A stretch of 64,000 nt of DNA from Moricandia arvensis (GCA_905132765.1 CAJHQP010000369.1:124001-188000); one strand, 5' to 3'; counted from the stretch's first letter, positions 1-13,739 are shown. The notes: generated by a model not told the origin, from the sequence alone. Translations and numbers: made by a program.

Positions 1-92
1 TATGCAGTTGCTGAGTATTTTGCAAGCAACTCTTCAATTCCATAAACCGATACTAGGAATTACTTGCAGTAATATACTTTAATGGTACTTAC

Positions 93-3000
93 ACAAGTTA
101 GAGGAAACCAAGAAGCTCGTATTTCGGATATCATCAGTATCAGTGAGGTTCCTCAAAGAAGTTCCAACGAGTTACGAAAGTAATGACGGTAATACCAAAT
201 ATGAGACACACGTGTGTATACGTATAATCTTGTACATCCTCTTTTTCATCTGTTCACATGGTAGCGACCTTATTGGAATACGTGAATGGGGTCAGGAAAT
301 CTATTTGATAATTTATATTTAGTCTGTAGTAATCAAATTAAGGGTGGCTACGTATAAAAAGGAGTAGTTTTATATGATAGTGTGATCTAAACTCAAAATG
401 TTATTCAAATCCATAAAGTAAAACAAGAAATCACCGTTCGAAATCTTCTTGCATACTCTTTATATATATATATATTACTACTAATTAGCACATACTTTTC
501 TCAACCGTTAGGCCCAATATTGCTGGAGCATATGGTAGAAAAAGCATCGTCACAAGAAACCTCGAGAACATGACAAATGAAAAGGACGAACAAGAATGTC
601 TACCATAACTTTTAGAAAGTTAGTCAAATTAATTGGTGTTAAGTGTTATTTTTGTTAATTACCAGCCACTAAATGCCATTTTAGGTGGCTGAACTTGTTT
701 TGTCGTGGACATCGTTTAACAGCTTAAGACAGTAAAGACATGGTGGCTAGCTATGTAAGAATATGCCATCCAATGCAACTATGGCATCTATCTTTTAGTG
801 AGATATATCTACAACAACAAATAAACAACAGTTGAAGAGGAATCATAACTTCACTAAAGTTTCACTAAATGCAATGAAGAAAAACACTAAAGAAGATGTG
901 TATTTTATGTGTATATATCTCCTACAAACCAAGTTGCTCAAGGACTGGAGGCAATCTCCCTCTTACTTAGTTACGACTTAAAAAAGGTGCATGTAACCAG
1001 TAATTAAGTTTGTCCAACAAGGTCTAGACGAGGCAATAGGGAATGCAGGAAACAAAATCATCTCCAGATTCAGAACATCAAGTTTTATGAAAAGAAATAT
1101 GATTCACGCTGTAATTATTGAATAAGTTTCTCTAAATTGTTGAATAAGTTTCTCTACTTTTTTAAGAATAAGCTCTGCCTTAGAAAAATAAACCATATAT
1201 ATGAAGTTCAGAATTTTTATTTTACCAGGAGTTTCAAGCGGATTACATATCTTTTCCATTTCTATTCAAGAGCTCTTATGTATGTCCATGCTCTTTTAGG
1301 GTACCCATATAATTTTCTTTCTGCCTATATTTCTGCCATAGAAAAATAAATTCAAACTTAGAAGAGAATTACACTACATCAAGGCATGTTTAGGATTGGT
1401 TAACCTCAGATTTGTTAAACCCATTCCAACAACGGCCTAATTGAAATCACCATATAGAAAGCCCATGAGAGGCAAGAGGCAGCAGCTATCAACAAAAAAG
1501 AAGAAAAAAATAGTTAAATCGGGTTCATTAGGCATCATAAAGCAAGCCAGCTGTGTTTATTAAGTATACTACACATACACACCTTCACAATCAAGTTAGT
1601 AAATGAAAATATAAAATGATATGTATATAAGAATAATAAACCAACCACTCATAAGTAAACAAGCATCATCTAAGCTTCATCTATTTCAAATAGGTAGGAA
1701 AAGGTGTCTAGCATCAAAAAAGGATTAGCAGTGACTGTGTCTCAACAAGGTTCCTGGTTGAGTTTACCAATTAGTAGTGCCTTCTCACAAAAAGCCTTTT
1801 ATAGGGGGTTTCAAAGCTCCACCTTCAACAAATACTAATTATAGTTAAAAAATAATTCATTATTCATGTATATCTTTATTATTTTCACAAATCTTCACTA
1901 ACATCTAGATATCTTGAACATATAAAATACCTTTTTAGAAATTTGAGCTTTACTATCATAAAGGAGATAACGTCTCTACAACTACAAGTATATAACCAAA
2001 AAACTAGAGTTTTGTTCAGTAAACAATCATAAAATAAAGTATAAAAGGTCCAGCTTTTACCTTGATTAATGGGGGACAAAAAAGGCACAGCTGAAAAAGT
2101 TAATTAACTTTCACAGTCATGTGATAAAGGTGGATAGGTACATTTGTATGCCATCTTTTTTTATCAATTATGTGTTTGGAAATACGATATTCCCTAGACA
2201 GTCCCTTTAAATCACCAATACACATAGCTCAAAACTAGTAATAAAACCATTAAATTTTGAAATACTTTTACAATAGTTAGTTGTATGTGCTTGGAACCAC
2301 ATTTGCTGCATTAAAGATTGTACTGAATGAGTATACTAAGAAATGGGAAGACACATAACCTCAAAACCTAAGGAGTCGCCATGCCGCTCGCTATGTTCTT
2401 CGAGATCATCGTCCCCCTCACCAGCAAGAATCAAACAGAAGACAATAAGAAAATCTGAAAACCCCTGTAAAAATTAACATTGTTGCTTTTAAGAAGGTAG
2501 TAGTTAGAGTAAACAGACTAAAGTGTTTGATCTTTTCATGAAAGTATAAGAGTTTAAAGACAAAAGACTGGGGAAGCTTTTTTGCATGAAAAGTAAAGTC
2601 ACATGGCCTGACTCAAAAAGTACGAAGATATCTGCATGAATATATACGTAAGAATAGTATAGAAAATACAAAAAGCATCATAAAAAGCTGTGTAGAACTC
2701 TAAAACACATGGTTGGGGTTGGTAAGTCAGGTCCTTTCAAATGAGTTCCAATAAAGAACATAAATCTATCCATGAGCGAACCTCATAACTCGCCTTTAGA
2801 TCTGCTCTTTGTCTTATGCGTTTTGTAGCTATTCTATATTGGTAGCACTTAACATTAAGGACACACTGACCTATCCCTTAGAGCTTCAAATTTGTCCCTA
2901 TCTTTTTTAGAGACACAAGAAAAAAATTGATGCTAAGCTGGAAAGAAAGTGGTCTATTTGAGATTATAATCTGTAAGTAAACTGTACAGAGAGATTACAG

Positions 3001-3685
3001 ATGCCAACCCCAAGTTAAGATAACTGTGAAAAGAAATAACAATCAATAAATTATACATTAAAGTCTACAATTTTGACAATTTCCCTTATATAATATTGTG
3101 GGTAGATAGATCTTTCAAAACATCTTTGACTTAAGGCTTCAGATAAAATAATATTAGGTAAATCAACATGGACTACATCATTGCTTTTTGAGCTATCTAG
3201 TTATTTACAACAACAAGACACTAGAAAATCTGAAGAACCCTCTTTGTAAAATGACCAAGCAAACATGTGAATCAACAGGAGTAATAACAAGCAGCACTAG
3301 AAAACAACATGATATCTGCCTATTACAACTTAGCATCTTCCACTTTTCTAGCTATCCAAAATTAAAGAGGATATATATCTGTATTGAACTAGCGATCTCC
3401 TAAGGCTTGAAACATGGTAGCAGATAGGCTTCTCTCATGACCAATGTAGATTTAAATATGATTTACATAGTATCATTAACGGTGCAGGAAGTGGGATACT
3501 TTATGTGTTTGGAGATATATAATTCCCAAATATGGCTGAGAAATTAACCACTTGAAATAAGTAAATCATGAATAAAATATAGCTTAAATCACCAGAGTAT
3601 TAGTAGATGGTGGAACAACTCCACTACCTTGAAAACTGCATCATCAGCCATATCAAACCCATTGTGTGAATATGATGAACCAAAT
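93..3685 (-). other. Exon-like fragments of an unidentified minus-strand gene
   Basis: I could not assemble or recognise this gene. Five minus-strand segments look like exons bounded by splice signals: 3628-3685 (after TTGCAG, before GTAGTG), 2782-2833 (after TATAG, before GTTCGC), 2360-2464 (after TTTACAG, before GTTATG), 2061-2090 (after TTCAG, before GTAAAA) and about 93-151 (donor GTAAGT). Read in order, 2782-2833, 2360-2464 and 2061-2090 join in one open frame; the 105-base exon encodes a short hydrophobic stretch (FLIVFCLILAG) followed by an acidic stretch (GDDDLEEHSER). The 3628-3685 exon contains GFDMADDAVFK. Phase does not fit between the first two segments, so at least one exon is missing from this model. 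The gene may run past the left edge. It could be a real gene, or a decayed one. No other feature is supported in 1-3990. Confidence 0.33.
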
Positions 3686-3995
3686 CTGCAAGTCAAGATC
3701 TTCTAATATGAAGTGGAACAGAAGCATGAGAGATCATTGTTAACAGTCTTTAAAGATCATTACATGAGAAACCTAAGCAGATTATAGCTGATTCCACTTC
3801 GATTTAGAGATCATCCATAAGAAATATAGGGTTTGCTCTCTTGTGACTATCGTGTGAAGATACTTGCATGTTACATAAAATGTATCATCGTGATTTTTGT
3901 GAACAAGTCTTTTTAGATGAGAGATTGAATTTTCGACATGGAATGTTAGCTTTTCTCGATATCGCGTTGACGCGTTCTTTCATCTTCCTTGTAAG

Positions 3996-4073
3996 CTTTA
4001 TAACGTTGAAGCTGATCGTTTGGCAAAAGCCACCCTAAGAAACTCAGTTGTAATGGACCCAGGTTTGGGCTAG
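3996..4073 (+). pseudogene. Possible RNase H-domain retroelement relic
   Basis: A short open frame reads LYNVEADRLAKATLRNS and ends at TAG. The pattern N-V-E-A-D-x-L-A-K resembles the C-terminal end of the RNase H domains carried by plant non-LTR retroelements and by domesticated RNase H-like fragments. The upstream bases in the same frame do not extend the similarity convincingly, so this is at most a small relic. It lies about 330 bases upstream of the CDKC start codon. Confidence 0.35.
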
Positions 4074-4400
4074 ACTTTGGGCCCTAGGCCTTTTTTGATT
4101 TAATGAATTCGGTGCACACCAAAAAGAAATAGTAACGAATTTTTTTTTTTTTGAACAAATATAGTAACGAATCTAAAATTCATATTTGGTTATTTCGCAT
4201 ATCCGCAAGTTTTTAATCCAAATCGATTTAAACCGAACATTGGTCGGTTTAAAGTTAGAAAACCGGTTTAAACCTAACTTTTATACTTTTTTCCAAAACG
4301 CTTCAGACAGTATTATAAAGTTAGAGAACCTACGCGGAGTTGTCTGAGAAAAAAAAGGAAATCGGAGGTGGCGATCAATTCGATCACCGGACAAAGGAAT

Positions 4401-7264
4401 ATGACGGTGGCAGATGCCGGGAAGCTAAACATAGAGGAGCATCCTCCGCTCTGGGGATCTCGCAGCGTTGATTGCTTCGAGAAGCTCGAACAAATCGGTG
4501 AAGGGACTTACGGGTATTACTTGAATCCACTTTCCACTTTTCTGGGTATTCAAAAAGGCGTATGCTTTCTTACTCGGGACGCTTGATTTTCATGGGGATT
4601 GATCAATTGTTGGGTTAGATTCGGTTTTTGATTGTGGGTTTCGCCCATGTTAGGCGGTGAAACTATATATGAAGAGATGTTTATTGTTTGTTGTTTTGGT
4701 GTTGCAGGCAAGTTTACATGGCTAAAGATAACAAAACTGGTGAAATCGTGGCTCTGAAAAAGATCCGTATGGATAATGAAAAAGAAGGGGTATATATGCT
4801 TCTTCTTTCCCTTTATATCCAATAAGATTTGTAAACCTTATGCTCAATTGGTATACAGTTTCCTATAACTGCTATCCGGGAGATAAAAATTCTCAAGAAG
4901 CTGCATCATGAGAATGTCGTTGAGCTTAAGGAGATTGTCACTTCACCCGGTATGTATTTATATAACACACACATCCCACGCAGAGATTAGTTTACAGAGG
5001 GGTCTAACTTCATGAATGTTTCTGTCTCTATTAAAGGTCGGGACACAGATGACCAAGGAAAGCCAGGTTTGTGTAAAGTTTTTTCATGTTCTGTAACGAT
5101 AGATAGTTATAATTATGTTTGGTTGCCTGAAAAGTTCGTGACTTTGTACGGAATTATAGATAACAACAAATACAAGGGAGGCATCTATATGGTTTTCGAG
5201 TACATGGATCATGATTTGACTGGACTCGCTGATCGTCCTGGATTGAGATTTACTATTCCACAAATCAAGGTATTGCCACGGCTAGATAACTTTTTAAATT
5301 ATATAAGAGCCATTAACCTTTGCATTCAAGTTTTGTTTCTAACATTCAATTCATGTAAACAGTGTTACATGAGGCAGCTACTCACCGGGCTTCACTATTG
5401 TCATGCGCACCAAATTCTTCACCGTGATATAAAAGGTGAACATCTCACAATTACATTGTTGATGTTAGGTGTATAGCTTCCTACTTGTTCGTTGAACTAG
5501 ATCTTGGTGCAGGCTCAAATCTCCTTATTGACAATGAGGGACAGCTAAAGCTAGCTGATTTTGGGCTTGCACGAATGTATTCTCAGGATCATTCTGGAAA
5601 CCTCACAAATCGTGTCATCACCTTGTGGTATAGGTATGCCTACAAATGGTCACTGTTTAAAGTCTTTTATCTTTGCATTATGATGTTTGCTAATGTATCA
5701 GCTATTGTTACTTTGCTGACTTACACGTATTGTTGTTGCAGGCCTCCTGAGTTACTACTCGGGGCCACAAAATATGGCCCAGCTATTGACATGTGGTCCG
5801 TTGGTTGCATATTTGCTGAACTTTTGTATGCAAAACCAATTTTGCCTGGGAAAAATGAGGTCAGAGTTCCATCTTTGCTTATAGCTCAATATCTTTTGAT
5901 TAAGTCAGATGCTAGTTCAGTGTGTTTTGATGCCAATAAGAACATGAAGATATCCCTGGTCATTGCAATTGCTGGAACTAAATAACTAGCCATGGTTTGG
6001 ATATATGGTCTCTTTTATTCTGTTACCAGTCTGGTTAGATTCTATGCCTATATGTATGATATGTAGAACTTTGATCTGGTTTGGGGTTCGATAGCTAGCT
6101 TGATTAGCTTCTCATAAACAGCATAGTGACAGTCAAATGATATGATCTATCTCCTACATTGTTTCAGCATGAACAATTGAACAAGATTTTTGAGCTCTGT
6201 GGATCACCTGATGAAAATAATTGGCCTGGGGTTTCCAAGATGCCTTGGTTTAACAATTTTAAGCCCTCACGGCCGTTGAAGAGACGCGTGAGAGAGTTCT
6301 TCGGACAGTAAGTAAACTAAACCAATACCAATATACAACTTCACTTCTACGCAAATACTTTGATGATAAGGTTTTATTTGGCTTTTCTTAAATTAAGGTG
6401 CCAAGGCTTTGATCGCCATGCACTTGAACTACTGGACAGAATGTTGGTGCTTGACCCATCACAGGTATTGGAGATCTTTATCCTTATTGGTACTGAATAG
6501 TTAAAAACTTTGCCTATTACTGTCACTTCAAATCAGGACGTATAACACCATTTAGACCTGTTCTTGACATCGAAGTTATTTATTTTTTCGTGTTGTCCGG
6601 GTTTAGAGAATAACTGCAAAGGATGCTCTTGATGCCGAGTACTTTTGGACTGATCCGCTGCCATGTGACCCAAAGAGGTTATTAGCATTTTCTCGTGACT
6701 GTGTGTTTATGCATCATCACTCATCTGACTAAAACAATGTTTCATGTATATAGTTTGCCCACATATGAGGCGTCACATGAGTTCCAGACAAAGAAAAAGC
6801 GGCAAGAGCAGCGTCAAAGAGAGGAAGCAGCAAAAAGACAGAAACTGCAGCATCCACATCAGCAGCACTCTCGCTTGCCTCCACTACAACACGGTGGCCA
6901 ATCTCATGGTGCTCCACACTGGCCTGCCCATCCTACTAACAACGCACCATCACAAGTACCTGCTGGACCAAGCCACCACTATTATGGGAAGCCGCGTGGT
7001 CCACCTGGTCCAAATCGGTACCCTCCTAGCGGAAACCAGAGCAGGGGTTATAATCAGAGCCGAGGAGGTTACAACAGCGGATCATATCATCAACAAGGAC
7101 GAGGAGCTCCTCCTTATGTGGGCAGTGGTCCTAGAGGGCCTAGTGGTGGTGCGTACGGTGTTGGACCACCTAACTACACACAAGGTGGTCAGCATGGTGG
7201 CTCTGGAAGAGGTCAGAACCCAATGGGTGGTAGTAGAAACCAGCAATATGGATGGCAACAGTAA
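4401..7264 (+). CDS. CDKC;1: Cyclin-dependent kinase C (CDKC;1-like)
   Basis: This is a nuclear CDK9-type kinase that, with cyclin T, phosphorylates the RNA polymerase II C-terminal domain and promotes transcription elongation. Twelve exons: 4401-4513, 4708-4789, 4859-4949, 5037-5066, 5160-5269, 5363-5435, 5513-5633, 5742-5859, 6168-6307, 6398-6464, 6607-6677, 6754-7264; together 508 residues, close to the usual length of about 505. Visible motifs are the glycine loop GEGTYG, the PITAIRE helix, the catalytic HRDIKGSNLL, DFGLAR, and WYRPPE. The C-terminal third is the Gly/Gln/Pro-rich tail typical of the family, ending YGWQQ. I chose ATG 4401 because it precedes NIEEHPPLWGSRSVDCFEKL; a GTG-initiated extension from 4368 is unlikely. 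One oddity: at the exon 9/10 junction the only acceptor that keeps the frame gives FFGQCQGFDRH where Arabidopsis, as I recall, has FFRHFDRH, a net gain of three residues. Orthologue of AT5G10270 by sequence and context. Confidence 0.95.
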
Positions 7265-7622
7265 AGAGATATCTAAACTCCTGTCATTTGTTTAATATCT
7301 AAACTCGAAGGTCATGTGAGTTTAGTAATAAAGCATTAATATGAGATATTGAATCTCTTTTCAGTCACTGTTCCTGACTTATTTATAATGAGATTGACAG
7401 TGAATGCTGAAAAAAGTTGAGTAATCGAAGCAGAGCAAAACATTCTTTTTAAGCCTTTAAGTATATCATTATTACACATCTCGATACTAAACTCACAGAA
7501 TAGTAAGAATTTCCCAAGTAAAAACCTCCTTATACCAGAATTTATTTATGCCATCAAGTTATGAATCCTTTGTTTTAAAAATCTCTCTACTCTGTTGCTG
7601 TTAAAAGTATATTTAAACTCAA

Positions 7623-9217
7623 TCAACACGAACAGCCACCTTGTTGTTGCTCCGCTTGAGACGAATTGGTCGATGACTTCAGGTTGACATCAACCATATC
7701 ACCTTGTTTCGTTGAAAGTGTGTCCATCCCTGGTAATGCTGCTGAAATCTTGCGGAAAAGTGGCTACAAGTTCCCAAAAGGCCAAAAGAGAACACAAACA
7801 CAATGTCATTCAAAGTAATCTCAAGAATCTTTTAACAGACATGAAGATAGATAGTTGGTTCTGACCTTGATGTTAAATCCTGCCTTTGCACTCGTCTCTA
7901 TGAATATTACTCCAAATTCACGAGCTTTGTTATCTCCTTCCTCAATGGAAACTTGCCTGTCAAATGGTAATGTTAAATATAAGTTGATAGCTGAATGACA
8001 AAGCTTCCATGTAACTTATTCATTTCATGCTTCTTTTAGTTGTATCATTGGATTTGATGTTATTCAGGTCAAGTGTTTCGTACCTCTTGTCAACGAGATC
8101 GGTTTTGTTACCCACAAGAACAATGATGACATCGCTACCTCTCTCTGTACGAACATCCTCAATCCACTTGGAGGTGTTCAAGAATGACTGCCTATCTGTA
8201 CATTGAATATACAAAAAACAGGAGACTTTACATACATTCTTGCAAAACCTACGAGTAATGAAAGTTTTTTTGGTCCATCTATGATTCTTCAAAAAAGGGA
8301 TTTATATATAAAGGCTTAACAGGTACGCTGTAGACTTTATAGAAGATAACATTTCATGGTAAGTCTGAAAAGATAACACACAGAAGGCTTACTTGCAACA
8401 TCATAGACAATAACAGCAACAGAAGAATCTCTGATATAACTTGGTATCAGACTTCGAAACCTCTCCTGTCCAGCAGTATCCCTGCGCCATTATAAAGTCA
8501 GACGCTTACCGAAACGCACATATTAAACCCCATAAACTATATGCATAAACCAAAATATGACTAAAAGACTGAAATTTCCATAGTCAACAAAGATACATGG
8601 TAGCACGTATTCAAAGCTGACAAATTCCATGGACATATAGAAGTGAGAACAAAAGATACATAACGTCCACTTAAGTATTCATTGTTTGTTTATGTCTGGA
8701 GTTTTCTGAACGTATTACAATTTGGTGTATAGATTTTCCAAAAGAACAATGAAACCTTAAGCAAAGGTCCTTATAGAAGGCAAAAGCATGATGAATTGGC
8801 GTTTGAAACATTAGGAGAGGCCCTCATCTCTAAAAGATAATTGTGCAAGGAACTGAAAAGGAAGATGATATATACCATAGTTGGAGACGAAGAGTCCTAT
8901 CCTCCATGTACATTGTCTTTGACAAAAAGTCAATCCCAATTGTTGCCTGTATAACAAACACCAATCAACAAGGCCTATTAATCAAATCATCCCTTTGCAA
9001 ATGATCTGAATCTCACACACACACACACAAGAACACCAAAACGATTGATTCGCATTCCGATTGAGAAAAAAGCTGTAGATCGCGCGAATAATTAACAAAC
9101 CTGATAAGTGGTATCGAATTTGTCGTACATGAAACGAGTGATGATGCTGGTCTTTCCCACGGATTGATCTCCGAGGAAGACGAGCTTGTACTTTGCCAAT
9201 GGTGTCACCGCCGCCAT
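7623..9217 (-). CDS. RABH1E: Rab GTPase RABH1e (Rab6-type)
   Basis: A Rab6-like small GTPase, acting in Golgi vesicle trafficking in this family. Exons on the minus strand: 9101-9217, 8876-8946, 8393-8481, 8084-8195, 7866-7956, 7623-7763, giving 206 residues. The GTP-binding motifs are clear: P-loop GDQSVGKTS, switch II WDTAGQE, NKTD and ETSAK, and the C-terminus ends CSC for double geranylgeranylation. Effector-loop sequence reads TTYQATIGID, with Ala where the family more often has Pro. The gene is convergent with CDKC: the two stop codons are about 360 bases apart, and that gap presumably holds both 3' UTRs. A short CA-dinucleotide run (about 9013-9028) lies in intron 1. Orthologue of AT5G10260 by neighbourhood. 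Confidence 0.94.
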
Positions 9218-9796
9218 ATCTCTTGCTCCCGATTCAGATCTGAGTTTTGCGATTCAGATTTGAGAATAGAACAAGGCTAGGTTTGATTTTGTTTATACGA
9301 TAAGTTCTCTTGACGCCAATTGTAACCGCCAGCCGCGTAAGTTATATAACTTTTTATTATTTGATAAAGAGATCCACATTTTTACAGTTATTACATAATT
9401 TGCCTAGAAGTAGTTTTTCTGTCAAAATAAAGGGATTACTCATTTTCTTTTTCTTTTTGGAACTTCAAGATTACTCAATTTTATCAAATGTACGAGTAAA
9501 GAGAATACTTTGTTACAGAACTATTATTATTTTCTTGGATTATCAAGAGCTTTTTGGCCGGAATCTATAATCTCGGACATATAATATTAATTAGTTTTAT
9601 ATATGTTATTGTTTGATAATAAGTCTAGGCTTTGTATGAAGTTGAGCTAACAACACTTCATTTTAGAGGATTAACTACCATCTTTCATGATGAATTCATG
9701 ATGCACTCTGTAGTTGTTAATTTGTAGGAGATACTGTTGGCTTTGTGTTATAGTTTACCTACTGAACCTGAGCTCATGATGTTGTCTAAGTATGAT

Positions 9797-10075
9797 AAGG
9801 GCATTTTCATCAATAAACCCTTGTGGGGTTCAAGTTTTTATTTTTTTATTATTAATTTCTTTTTTCTTTAAAAAAAAAAAAAAAATCTATCGCGGGTCGC
9901 CACGTGTCGTGGGATCAGCGCTACAGTGATGATACAGGTTCATGGTGGGGAGCTTTTGGGATGCATGTTCATAAAAATAATATTTTTATATTTTTTTTTT
10001 TTGTTGGGAAGTGTGTGAATCCCCCCCTCCCCCCCCCATTGAAACTTCAATGGGGTGGCCTAAGGGCCTTAGACT
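9797..10075. repeat. MITE-like element with a G-box (approximate limits)
   Basis: This stretch in the RABH1E-DOT3 intergenic region has the plan seen again at 37851-38099 and about 53093-53372: a start near GGCATT/GAGCAT, a long A/T-rich run, then a central CGCCACGTGTC motif (here at 9897-9907) next to poly(A) and poly(T) tracts, and C/G homopolymers near the right end. Termini are degenerate and no clean target duplication can be seen, so the boundaries are estimates. The rest of 9218-10456 shows only A/T-rich DNA and one microinsertion (9434-9482). Confidence 0.4.
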
Positions 10076-10456
10076 TTAGTGACTAATTTGGTATGGTTTT
10101 ACCAGTGTTCTCTTGTTGAAACGTCTTTGTCATTATTCCTTAAATACTCTGGCTGTTTATTCTCGAGTGGGGAAACAACTGTCATAACACATACGATCAA
10201 GATTAACCAGACCACAAGATTTTGACAGAGACATAATTTTTAATGACAAAAACATTCTGTCCCTCAAATCAATAGCATTCTAAAATATTCTACATAATGA
10301 AAGTTACAAGACAACTGTTTCTCTCAACGTATACAATACAAGCGCCACAAACTATCTTCTCACATTTACTCTCATTATTCGTCCTCACCCTGTATACATT
10401 TATATTTCATCTCTGTCTTGCAAATAATCTCACTTGTGTTTTCAGATCAAAGGGGA

Positions 10457-13211
10457 ATGGATTCTGCGTCTGCAAGCCAGCTGAAGAGCTCTGAAGATAA
10501 TGATGCTGCTGCTGATCAAACCTGTAATAAGAGCATTGTAGTTCCACATAGAGTTGTTGCATTAGCCAACAGCTTCGAGAAGAAAGACCGTTCCTGGTAT
10601 GTAAAGCTTTAACATAGTGCAGAAACTAGAATCAGTAAGAGTTTATAGGTAGCTGGCTAATGGGCTAATCTTTCTCTTTGTAGGTATGTCAAGTCTCAAA
10701 TACCTAATGATCTGTCTATTCAAGTCGATGATATTACCTTCAAAGCACACAAGGTATCCTATATCCAATTCTCCATCAATAAAAAAACATGTTAGCTTGA
10801 CAATCTTCACGTGTATATATATCAAAGTTCAAGAATTTTGTAGGTGGGTAATTAGGCTTTTTTGTAAAGGAGTAACCACTAGGCAAATTCAAAGAATAGA
10901 CGGACTTAGGCATTAATTAATTATTCATTTAATAAATATATTTTAACTTATTTAATTATAAAAATATTTTGATGAATTATAAAAATTAAATTTACAAAAA
11001 AAATAAATTTATGAATTTGTACTAACTCTATTGATTATATTAACAAATTTAGACTAATTATATCAGTTTAGATCTATTTTAATTGAGTGATTGGATCGAA
11101 TATATCGAATCTTAAATAAATTGTTTACATTATAACCGATTTGCCACTTAGACATATGTCTAAACGCCATCCAGACTCATTTTTAGACATTGAAATATAT
11201 TGCATATGACTTTAGTTATTTGAACTTTTTTCTTTTTTTTTTCTGTGTCTTCAACAGTTTCCTTTGATCTCCAAATGTGGTTACATAAGCAACATTGAGC
11301 TACAACCATCAGCTTCTGGAAATGGATATCATCTCAAGCTTGAAAACTTCCCAGGTGGAGCAGAAACATTTGAGATCATTCTCAAATTCTGCTACGGTCT
11401 CCAACTTGACTTGAATCCTCTTAACGTAGCTCCACTCAGATGTGCATCAGAGTATTTGTACATGACTGAAGAATTTCAAGACGGAAATCTAATCTCAAAA
11501 ACAGATTCTTTCATAACCTTTGTAGTACTTGCCTCATGGAGAGACACACTCACTGTTCTGAGATCATGTACAAGCTTATCTCCATGGGCAGAAAACCTCC
11601 AGATTGTCAGGAGATGCTGCGACTTGCTTGCTTGGAAAGCATGCAATGATAATCATGACGTACCAGAAGATGTAGATAGCAATGAGAGAAGTCTATACAA
11701 TGGTATTGCCAACCTTCAACTTGATCACTTCATGAGAGTTGTAACAACTTCAAACGCAAGAAGGGCCAAACCAGAGATTATAGGTAGACTCATCGTGAAG
11801 TACGCAGAGAACTGGTTGCCACTAATCGATGATGATTTGGAAGGAATAAAAGGTTATGGGTCAGGAAACAATGAGTTGCAGTTCAGTGTTCAACGAGAAA
11901 GAAAAGAGGAAAGCAGTTTAGAATGTCAAGAACATAAGAGAATCATTGAAAGCTTAGTAAGCGTGCTTCCTACGCAACCTGGAGCAGTGGTACCATGCCA
12001 GTTTCTGTTGAGGTTACTAAAGACAGCGATTGTGTATTCTGCATCACCAGCTCTAATATCTGATCTTGAGAAGCGGGTCGGTATGGCATTGGAAGATGCT
12101 AATGTATATGACCTTTTGATTCCTAACTTCAAGAATGAAGATCAACAAAAAGGAGCAAGGTGTGAACAATCTTTACTCTTAAGCAACTTTGATGTTAAAG
12201 TACTTAAAACTAAAAGAAACCTTTGTTGATTCATGCACAGCTCACATGAGGAATACACAATATACAACGTGGACGTGGTTCACAGGATTCTAGAGTACTT
12301 TGTAATGCATGAGCAGCAGCAACAACAACAACAGCAACAGGTTCAAGGAAAGCCAAGTATAACCAAGCTATTAGACAATTACTTAGCCGAGATTGCAAAA
12401 GATCCATGTCTATCCATCACCAAGTTTCAAGTTCTAGCAGAAATGTTGCCTGAAAACGCTTGGAAATGCCATGACGGTCTCTATAGAGCAATTGATATGT
12501 TTCTCAAGGTACGTAGTAGCTACCTTCTTGTGATTTTCATCTCCAAATTTGAGAAAAAAGGAACAGTTTAAGAGATTCATCCTTGTTTCAGACTCATCCA
12601 TCACTATCAGAGCATGATAGGAGAAGACTATGCAAAACAATGAACTGTGAGAAACTATCTCTTGATGCGTGCCTTCACGCTGCACAAAATGATCGGTTGC
12701 CTTTGAGAACTATCGTCCAGGTATGTAGTAATAGACCAATTTTATTTTTATTTTATTAGATAAGCAGTTATTGAAGTTAAAATAGCTAACATAAGCGAGT
12801 GGTTTCATGATAAACAAGATCAACACTCAAGTGCTCTTCTCGGAACAAGTGAAGATGAGGATGATGATGCAAGAGAAGCAAGCAGGGACCAATGAAGAAA
12901 ACCCTGTAGGTCGTGAGGATAAACGAACATCAAGAGATAGTGAAGTGAGGACACTTAAGGGAGAGCTTGAGAATGTGAGGAGAGAGATGGCAGAGCTTCA
13001 GGACGATTACAATGAGCTTCAACAAGAGTACGAGAAGCTAACTAGTAACACACAGAAGAGCACACAGTACTGGAGAATGAGCTGGGAAAAGGTGAAGAGA
13101 TCATTCCATATGAAACGAGAAGACGATGAAACAAGAGACACGCCACGACGAAGACGAAGTTCCACGGGACCAAGAACCAGCTTGATGAGGAGAAGAATGT
13201 CCATATCATAA
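10457..13211 (+). CDS. DOT3: NPH3/BTB family protein, DOT3-like
   Basis: A plant-specific BTB-NPH3 protein, the type that serves as a substrate adaptor of CUL3 ubiquitin ligases; the Arabidopsis neighbour at this position, AT5G10250 (DOT3), affects vein patterning and shoot and root development. Exons: 10457-10596, 10684-10753, 11258-12159, 12241-12508, 12592-12720, 12831-13211; 629 residues. Residues around 30-110 form the BTB region (DDITFKAHKFPLISKCGY; FPGGAETFEIILKFCYG), followed by the NPH3 domain (LITKF-like segments, CRLLRLLK-type helix at FLLRLLKTA, and DVVHRILEYF). Residues HEQQQQQQQQQVQGK are a CAG/CAA-encoded polyglutamine run (about 12311-12340), a likely length polymorphism. The C-terminus is a coiled coil plus basic tail ending RRRMSIS. 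Intron 2 (504 bases) is A/T-rich and seems to contain old repeat DNA. The first exon encodes a short Ser/Asp-rich leader, so an additional upstream exon cannot be excluded. Confidence 0.9.
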
Positions 13212-13739
13212 GCGCTAGTTTGTGTAACGTTTCAGTAACAAAACAAAAACCAAAAAAATTGTGTAGCGTTCCAAAGTGAAACATATACTAAAGTGGAATC
13301 AAGAGTCATATTCTATCAATTTCATCAATTAAACATGTCATTCTTTACTAAAGCATATACAATAACGACGCATTAGCGACTCTATGTACTAAACTATATT
13401 TTATTTCGTAGTAAGTGTATATGGATAGACGGAAACAACTAGGCTGTAACAAGTATATGACGTTACGTTATATGTTTATTTGTCTTGATTATCAGTATTT
13501 GGTTGCCAAACAAACCAACTGCTCCATTCACGTTTAGCTTAGCACCAACCACGTTGCCCTTGCAGCTATGTCTTGGAGTTAAACAAGAAACTAATGACAT
13601 AAGCCTTGAAAGGCTTGTTTTTACCTATAATAAGTTTTTTTAATCCTCTATATAACTTTAACGATGTCGATTTCTTAATTCTAAAGAAATATTACTATGG
13701 ATTCAGTTTTAAAGGCTTACAGTTTGAAAATAAAAATTA

